A stretch of 9,691 bases of DNA, from positions 1 through 9,691 of the forward strand of contig URDC01000053.1 of NCBI GenBank assembly GCA_900546565.1, read 5' to 3'. The notes under the pieces were generated by a model. That model had not been told where the DNA came from, did no database searches, and saw only the letters and a list, made by a program, of their open reading frames with translations. Below, piece by piece: positions 5,211 through 9,691 of the stretch; the first letter of the stretch is position 1; each line of letters begins with the position of its first letter. Source of the DNA: an uncultured Opitutales bacterium. Lineage in GTDB: Bacteria > Verrucomicrobiota > Verrucomicrobiia > Opitutales > Intestinicryptomonadaceae. The translations under genes were made by a program, and so were the position numbers.

Positions 5211-7607
5211 ATGAAAATCCAGAAAGTTTGGTGGTCTCAGCAAAGCGAAATTACTGTCGCCCTAACGCGCGATTGCGCGTTTGTCCCGCGCGTGCTCTTC
5301 GACAACGCCGACGGCTTGCGCGCGCTTTCGGTCTCGCGGTCAAGCCCGCGCAAGTTCGCCAAATACAGCTCGTATTACGTCGAAGGTTCGAAGGCGCATT
5401 TTCTGATTTCGCGCAGGTCTTTCCCTAACGCGGAGCGCGGCGTCAACTATTACCTTTGCGGCGATTTCAACGGCTGGGGCAGGGCAATCGGCGACGCCAA
5501 GTGGCTTATGCGCGAGCTTGAAGACGACCCCGATTTCTATTGCGAACTCGTTCTCGATTTGGCGCAATTCGACCACCGCAAAGTTTTGCAGCGTTTCAAA
5601 TTCGCCTCCGATTGCGGCGTGTGGCTCGAACCGTCAAGCGACGTCGTCAACCTCGATTTCGACGCGCATAGAAACGCCAACCTCCTTCTCGACTTGCGCC
5701 GCACGGGCGCGCACGCGTTCGTCGTAAAAACCTCCTCGCCGTGCCAAATGGGCGGCGCGGTCGGAATTGAGCTGCCCGAACTCGGGCTTAGCGCGAAAGT
5801 CGACGAACTTTTGCTTCTGCTTAAAATCCGTTCAAGCTCTCCCCTTGGCGCGGGTCTCGAAAACGGCGTTTCGGTCTTCCGAATCTTCGCGCCCCGCGCC
5901 GACGCCGTCTACGTCCGCTACAAAAAATTCGGCGAACGCTCCGAACACATTTTGCAGGCTTCCACCCGCGACGGCGCAGTGTGGACAGCCCGCGCAAACG
6001 CCGATTTAAGCGGCTGCCTTTACTGTTTTAGCATAGGCGGCACAAACGCTGATTCCACCACCGCGTTCGACCGCCACGCGATTGTAGCCGACCCATACGC
6101 AAACGCCGCGCCCGATTCAAAGGGCTGGTGTATCGTCAAATACGATAGCGACTTGCCCGTAGTCCGCGACTCGTTCACCGCACCGCGCTGGCACGACTTG
6201 GTGGTCGTCGAAGCTCATATCCGCGACGTTTTGGCACGCGCGCGCGCCGACTTGAACGAGGGCGAACGCCTCGGCTTCGCGGGACTTTCCAAGTGGCTTT
6301 CCTCCGAAGACTGCTACCTGCGCCGCTGCGGCGCAAATTGCGTCGAACTCCAACCGATTCAGGAATTTACCTACGAAAACAAAACCGACTACGAGTGGGG
6401 CTATATGCCCGTCAACTGGCACGCTCCGTCGAGCGCATACGCCTACGCCCCCGAAATGGCGACCCAGAACGACGAGTTCGCCGAACTCGTTCGGGCATTC
6501 CACGCCGCGGGGCTTGCCGTCGTCTTGGACGTAGTCTACAATCATTACGGCGAGCCCAATTTCTTGCGCTTTGTCGACAAACAGTATTATTTCGAAAGCG
6601 GCGTCGCCGGCAACCTTTCCAATTACAGCGGCTGCGGCAACGACTTTCGCGCCGACGCCCCAATGGGCAGACGCCTGATTTTGGACAGCCTCAAAAAGCT
6701 GGTTTTAAACTACGGCGTCGACGGTTTCCGCTTCGACCTCGCCGAACTTTTGGGCGTCGACGTCCTGCGCGAAATCGAGCGCGAACTCAAAAAAATAAAG
6801 CCCTCCGTCATTCTGATTGCCGAGCCGTGGAGCTTCCGCGGGCACATCGCGCACAGGCTAAAATCCACGGGGTGGGCGTCGTGGAACGACGGTTTTAGGG
6901 AGTTTTCCCTGCAATACGCAAAGGGGTTCGGAAATTTCGACGGCTTTAAATACTTTATGAAAGGCTCGCGCGGCGGTTTCGCGTCGTTTCCCGCCCAGAC
7001 GGTCAATTATGTCGAAAGCCACGACGATATGTGTCTGCTTGACAGAATCACGTCTTTGCACGAAGACCCGTCGGTGGACGACCTGCGCCGATTCAAGCTC
7101 GCATACGCGTTCACGCTTCTTGCGCACGGAATCCCCATGCTTGCCGAGGGGTTTGACTTGGCGCGCACAAAATACGGAAAGAACAATACTTACAAGGACG
7201 GCATAGCAAACGCGCTCGACTACGACAGGGGCTCGCGCTTCGGCGGCGTGTGCAACTGGCTGCGCTCGTTTGTGAAGTTCAGGCTTTCGCCGCGAGCCGC
7301 CGCGCTGCGCCGCGACAGGTTTGACGGCGACGGATTTTTCAGCTTCTACCGAAGTGCGGAATCCGACGCGGTTTCGGCGTGTATGTTCAACCGCGGCGGT
7401 TTCGACAAATCCTGCCCGAGCATTTTCGCGGCGTTTAACCCCACTGATAACCCCGCCGAATTCTTCGTAGACAACGACTTGCGCGGGTTCGTCCAGATTG
7501 CAGACATCGACACTTTCGACGAGTCGGGGCTTTTGCTCGACTCGCCCGTTAGCAACGGAATTTTGCGTATGCAAAAAACGTCGTTCGCGCTCTTTCTGGG
7601 GCGTTAA
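5211..7607 (+). CDS. GH13 debranching-type alpha-glucanase (pullulanase/isoamylase-like) with two CBM48-like domains
   Basis: This 798-aa cytoplasmic enzyme (no signal peptide) is predicted to cut alpha-1,6 branches in glycogen or related alpha-glucans. An AMPK-type glycogen-binding/CBM48-like module occupies about 75-165 and includes YYLCGDFNGWG (80-90). A second CBM48/E-set module at about 217-310 includes FRIFAPRADAVYVRY (223-237). The catalytic barrel spans about 330-690, with DVVYNH (440-445), GVDGFRFDL (502-510, nucleophile Asp509), LIAEPW (535-540, acid/base Glu538) and YVESHDDM (600-607, transition-state Asp605). All four GH13 regions are intact. YEWGYMP (394-400) closely resembles the YNWGYxP signature of type I pullulanases, and the segment around AEGFDLARTKYGKNNTYKDG is also pullulanase-like. 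A beta-rich C-terminal domain follows (about 700-798). Residues 1-70 match nothing I know. Branching enzyme is less likely given the pullulanase signature. The gene begins 18 nt after the FtsB-like gene, with no Shine-Dalgarno motif. Confidence 0.9.
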   Translation: MKIQKVWWSQQSEITVALTRDCAFVPRVLFDNADGLRALSVSRSSPRKFAKYSSYYVEGSKAHFLISRRSFPNAERGVNYYLCGDFNGWGRAIGDAKWLMRELEDDPDFYCELVLDLAQFDHRKVLQRFKFASDCGVWLEPSSDVVNLDFDAHRNANLLLDLRRTGAHAFVVKTSSPCQMGGAVGIELPELGLSAKVDELLLLLKIRSSSPLGAGLENGVSVFRIFAPRADAVYVRYKKFGERSEHILQASTRDGAVWTARANADLSGCLYCFSIGGTNADSTTAFDRHAIVADPYANAAPDSKGWCIVKYDSDLPVVRDSFTAPRWHDLVVVEAHIRDVLARARADLNEGERLGFAGLSKWLSSEDCYLRRCGANCVELQPIQEFTYENKTDYEWGYMPVNWHAPSSAYAYAPEMATQNDEFAELVRAFHAAGLAVVLDVVYNHYGEPNFLRFVDKQYYFESGVAGNLSNYSGCGNDFRADAPMGRRLILDSLKKLVLNYGVDGFRFDLAELLGVDVLREIERELKKIKPSVILIAEPWSFRGHIAHRLKSTGWASWNDGFREFSLQYAKGFGNFDGFKYFMKGSRGGFASFPAQTVNYVESHDDMCLLDRITSLHEDPSVDDLRRFKLAYAFTLLAHGIPMLAEGFDLARTKYGKNNTYKDGIANALDYDRGSRFGGVCNWLRSFVKFRLSPRAAALRRDRFDGDGFFSFYRSAESDAVSACMFNRGGFDKSCPSIFAAFNPTDNPAEFFVDNDLRGFVQIADIDTFDESGLLLDSPVSNGILRMQKTSFALFLGR

Positions 7608-7672
7608 TTTCTCTTTTTCGGGGATTTTCAGGTATTTTTTCGACTTTTTTATACAAGTGAAACGTTTTTGGC

Positions 7673-7701
7673 TTGCCTAATTTCTGTGCCTCGGTTTTAA
7701 T
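7673..7701 (+). promoter_or_regulatory. Candidate sigma-70-type promoter for the beta-helix glycosidase gene
   Basis: TTGCCT at 7673-7678 (4 of 6 to the -35 consensus) is followed by a 17-nt spacer and TTTAAT at 7696-7701 (5 of 6 to the -10 consensus). Initiation would be expected near 7708, practically at the ATG (7710), which would make the message leaderless or nearly so. The rest of the 7608-7709 gap is T-rich, with T-runs near 7634-7639 and 7645-7650. I see no clear hairpin terminator for the GH13 gene there. This is a pattern match only. Confidence 0.4.
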
Positions 7702-7709
7702 TTTTCTGT

Positions 7710-9647
7710 ATGAGTTTTTCAAAAATTTTATGTATGGTGGGAGCGGCTTTTGCCGCGGTTTCGGGGGCTAATTTTTGCTCGGGGCAAAATGCCGCCGATA
7801 TGGGGTTTGATTTCATTCCGTTTTCGGTGTCGCCCGAAAAATACGAAGGCAAAATCAAGAAGCTGCCGACTGGGGCTGCCGAATTCGATGTCGACCTGCC
7901 CGCGCCGAAAAGCGAAGTCGTGGTGAATGCGGCGGATTTTATAAAACCCGACAGCAAAACCGTAAAAAGCGACATCAACAGGGCGTTGGAGCATTGCAAG
8001 AAAATCGGGGCGTCGAAACTCGTGTTCCCGAAACGCCGCTACTACATAACCGAGGACTGGCCCATTAACATTCACGGCTTCAAGGACTTTACTTTTGACG
8101 GCAACGGCTCTACCTTTGTTTTCTACAAGAAGCGCGGGTGCAATTTCAGTGTGGAAAGTTGCGAGCGCGTGCGGCTGACAAACTTCAATGTCGACTGGGA
8201 CTGGAACAAGGACCCGATTGGCTCGATTGTGCAAGTCGAAAACACGGGCACTGACGAAAACGGAATGTTTGTGGACATTCGGTTTGTCGACTATGAGGAC
8301 TTTCCGAAAAAGGACGTCCGTTTTGTGTTGTTTACGCCGTGGGTGCGCGAGCTGAACTCCGTAGGTGTTGAGGATATGCCCGAATACAATTTCAACAACA
8401 ACTCTGGGGCGAACAATCCGAAATTCAAGTGGCTTTCGCCCAACTCGCTGAGGGTGAGTGTGCGGGCGTTGGAGCGGTTTTTCAAGAATGGCGGCTACTA
8501 TCGCCTTGTGCACTACTCGTATGATATGGGCAATATGCAGATGACTTCGAACAGGCACTTGACGCTTGACGGAATCAATGTCTGGTCGTGTCCGGGGTTC
8601 GGGTTTGGCATTCACGGTTCGCAGCAATACTGGAAGTTTAAGAATGTGAATATGGTTCTGCCGAAGGGCGACAAACGCCGCTGCATTACGTCGAGTGCCG
8701 ACCACTGTCATTTGACGAACTCGCTAGGGTATTTTATTATGGAAGGCTGCGAGATTTCGTATGGGGCGGACGACTGCATAAATATGCACGATTGTTCGGC
8801 GTTCGGGCGCAAGCGCGGCGAGAAGTCGCTGATTGGAAAGAGACTTGGCAATTACATTTCAAAGGGCGACAAAATCGAATTGCGCCACGGAGATTTTTCG
8901 CCGACGGGGGTTGTTGCGACTGTCTTGGAGCGCAAGCTTGTCGACCCGTCCAAAAAGCCGAACTGGAACTCCGACTGGATTTTGGAGTTGGACAAAACTG
9001 TTCCCGAAGCGAAGGTTGACGGGTTTGTGCTTTTCAACAAAAAATACAACACGTCGAACATCATTGTGCGCGACTGTTATTTCCACGACAACCGAGCGCG
9101 CGGAATCCTGATTTTGGCGAAGAATGTTTCCGTCGAAAACTGCAAATTCAGGCGCAATCAGGGCGCGGGCATTAAAATCGAAACGGGCTACACCTACAAG
9201 TTATGGAGTGAGGGGTTCGGCGCGGACAACATCAAGATTTCGGGCAACACGTTTGATACGGTGAACCCGATGGGCACGAAAAATCAGGGCTATGAGCGCG
9301 ACATTTTCATAGGCACTTATGCGAAAACCGACCCGTCGCCGCACTCGCCGTATCCGATTTTATCGAACATTCTGATTGAAAACAACACGTTCATTGACAC
9401 GTTCGGACTGGCGGTTTATGCGGCGTCGGTCAAGAATTTGATTGTCCGCGACAATGTTTTTATTGCGAAGACCGCGCGCGGGAATGTGCGCGACTATCGC
9501 GGGTGTTTCAGGCTGCAAGACGCGCGGAATGTGAAGATTATAAACAACCGATACAAGGCTTCGGAATTTTTCAAAGACTTGGGGGTGATTTACAATCCTG
9601 CGACGGTCAAGAAGCTCACCGTATCCGGCAACGTTGAAAACGACTGA
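7710..9647 (+). CDS. Secreted right-handed beta-helix glycosidase, GH110 (alpha-1,3-galactosidase)-like
   Basis: This 645-aa protein starts with a signal peptide (hydrophobic core about 6-20, cleavage likely between 20 and 27), so it acts in the periplasm or outside the cell. A pectin-lyase-like parallel beta-helix follows. Its rungs are visible as repeated NIxVxDCxF-type units, for example at 450-458, 472-480, 507-515, 553-561, 576-584 and 608-614. The most telling site is GADDCINMHD (352-361). It resembles the DDxxNxH motif of GH110, inverting exo-galactosidases that remove alpha-1,3-galactose from blood-group B or linear galactosides. Asp331 lies 23 and 24 residues before Asp354 and Asp355, the spacing I recall for the three catalytic aspartates of a characterised GH110 enzyme (D321, D344, D345). 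The fold is confident. GH110 membership and alpha-galactosidase activity are inferred, and another beta-helix glycosidase or lyase family is possible. The gene probably has its own promoter and uses more G-rich coding DNA than the two genes before it. Met9 is an alternative start, but it would shorten the signal peptide. Confidence 0.85.
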   Translation: MSFSKILCMVGAAFAAVSGANFCSGQNAADMGFDFIPFSVSPEKYEGKIKKLPTGAAEFDVDLPAPKSEVVVNAADFIKPDSKTVKSDINRALEHCKKIGASKLVFPKRRYYITEDWPINIHGFKDFTFDGNGSTFVFYKKRGCNFSVESCERVRLTNFNVDWDWNKDPIGSIVQVENTGTDENGMFVDIRFVDYEDFPKKDVRFVLFTPWVRELNSVGVEDMPEYNFNNNSGANNPKFKWLSPNSLRVSVRALERFFKNGGYYRLVHYSYDMGNMQMTSNRHLTLDGINVWSCPGFGFGIHGSQQYWKFKNVNMVLPKGDKRRCITSSADHCHLTNSLGYFIMEGCEISYGADDCINMHDCSAFGRKRGEKSLIGKRLGNYISKGDKIELRHGDFSPTGVVATVLERKLVDPSKKPNWNSDWILELDKTVPEAKVDGFVLFNKKYNTSNIIVRDCYFHDNRARGILILAKNVSVENCKFRRNQGAGIKIETGYTYKLWSEGFGADNIKISGNTFDTVNPMGTKNQGYERDIFIGTYAKTDPSPHSPYPILSNILIENNTFIDTFGLAVYAASVKNLIVRDNVFIAKTARGNVRDYRGCFRLQDARNVKIINNRYKASEFFKDLGVIYNPATVKKLTVSGNVEND

Positions 9648-9691
9648 GGACGCCTCGATTGCGAATATTTTAAATGTAGTGAAGAGGCGGC

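Noticed and set aside
7588..7618. Possible terminator at the end of the GH13 gene (cgctc...gggcg then T-rich)
   Set aside because: The stem is 5 bp including a G-T pair and lies inside the coding end. The following tract is broken by C residues.
6858..8711. Minus-strand open frames of 238 (6858-7574) and 327 codons (7728-8711)
   Set aside because: They are antisense to the GH13 and beta-helix genes, both supported by catalytic motifs. Their compositions are typical of reverse-complement shadows.
4341..9647. Polysaccharide utilisation locus of the SusC/SusD type
   Set aside because: No TonB-dependent transporter, SusD-like lipoprotein, sulfatase or regulator is present. Two carbohydrate-active genes with separate promoters and opposite cell locations do not make such a locus.
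9651..9689. cgcctc ... gaggcg inverted repeat after the glycosidase gene as a terminator
   Set aside because: Only 6 bp pair across a 27-nt loop, with no T-run visible before the window ends; too weak to annotate.
1..9691. CRISPR array, tRNA or rRNA, transposon ends, defence or phage module
   Set aside because: I saw no regularly spaced direct repeats, cloverleaf-like sequence, transposase motif or phage-type gene on either strand.

Overview
The window carries seven protein-coding genes and no RNA genes, CRISPR array or insertion sequence. It looks like a chromosomal segment of a Gram-negative, carbohydrate-using bacterium. My best guess is Verrucomicrobiota, possibly an Opitutae-type gut lineage. 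The clues are a RuvC with a long N-terminal extension, an oxidoreductase with a twin-arginine leader, an exported beta-helix glycosidase and starts without Shine-Dalgarno motifs. None of these proves the phylum.

The left half (68-4240) is on the minus strand. Read in transcription order it holds a Gfo/Idh/MocA oxidoreductase with a Tat-like leader (4240-2939), RuvC (2919-2266), a sugar-nucleotidyltransferase-like protein (2269-1421) and an unrecognised exported protein (1339-68). The first three are tightly packed, with a 19-nt gap and then an ATGA overlap, so they are probably one operon. The exported protein is set apart by about 80 nt that contain a perfect 14-bp palindrome.

A 100-bp AT-rich divergent region (4241-4340) separates this block from the plus-strand block. 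That block holds an FtsB/DivIC-like septum protein with a long low-complexity tail (4341-5192). Only 18 nt later comes a GH13 debranching-type glucanase with two starch/glycogen-binding-like modules (5211-7607). After a 102-nt gap with its own candidate promoter comes a secreted right-handed beta-helix protein resembling GH110 alpha-galactosidases (7710-9647).

Functionally the window mixes housekeeping (Holliday junction resolution, septum assembly, nucleotide-sugar synthesis) with carbohydrate work. The GH13 enzyme lacks a signal peptide and fits intracellular alpha-glucan debranching. The beta-helix glycosidase and the Tat oxidoreductase fit processing of sugars outside the cytoplasm. No intergenic stretch exceeds about 105 bases. 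I see no defence system, mobile element or clearly new multi-gene system. The most interesting items are the GH110-like aspartate triad, the uniform absence of Shine-Dalgarno motifs with promoters very close to the starts, and the intergenic palindrome.
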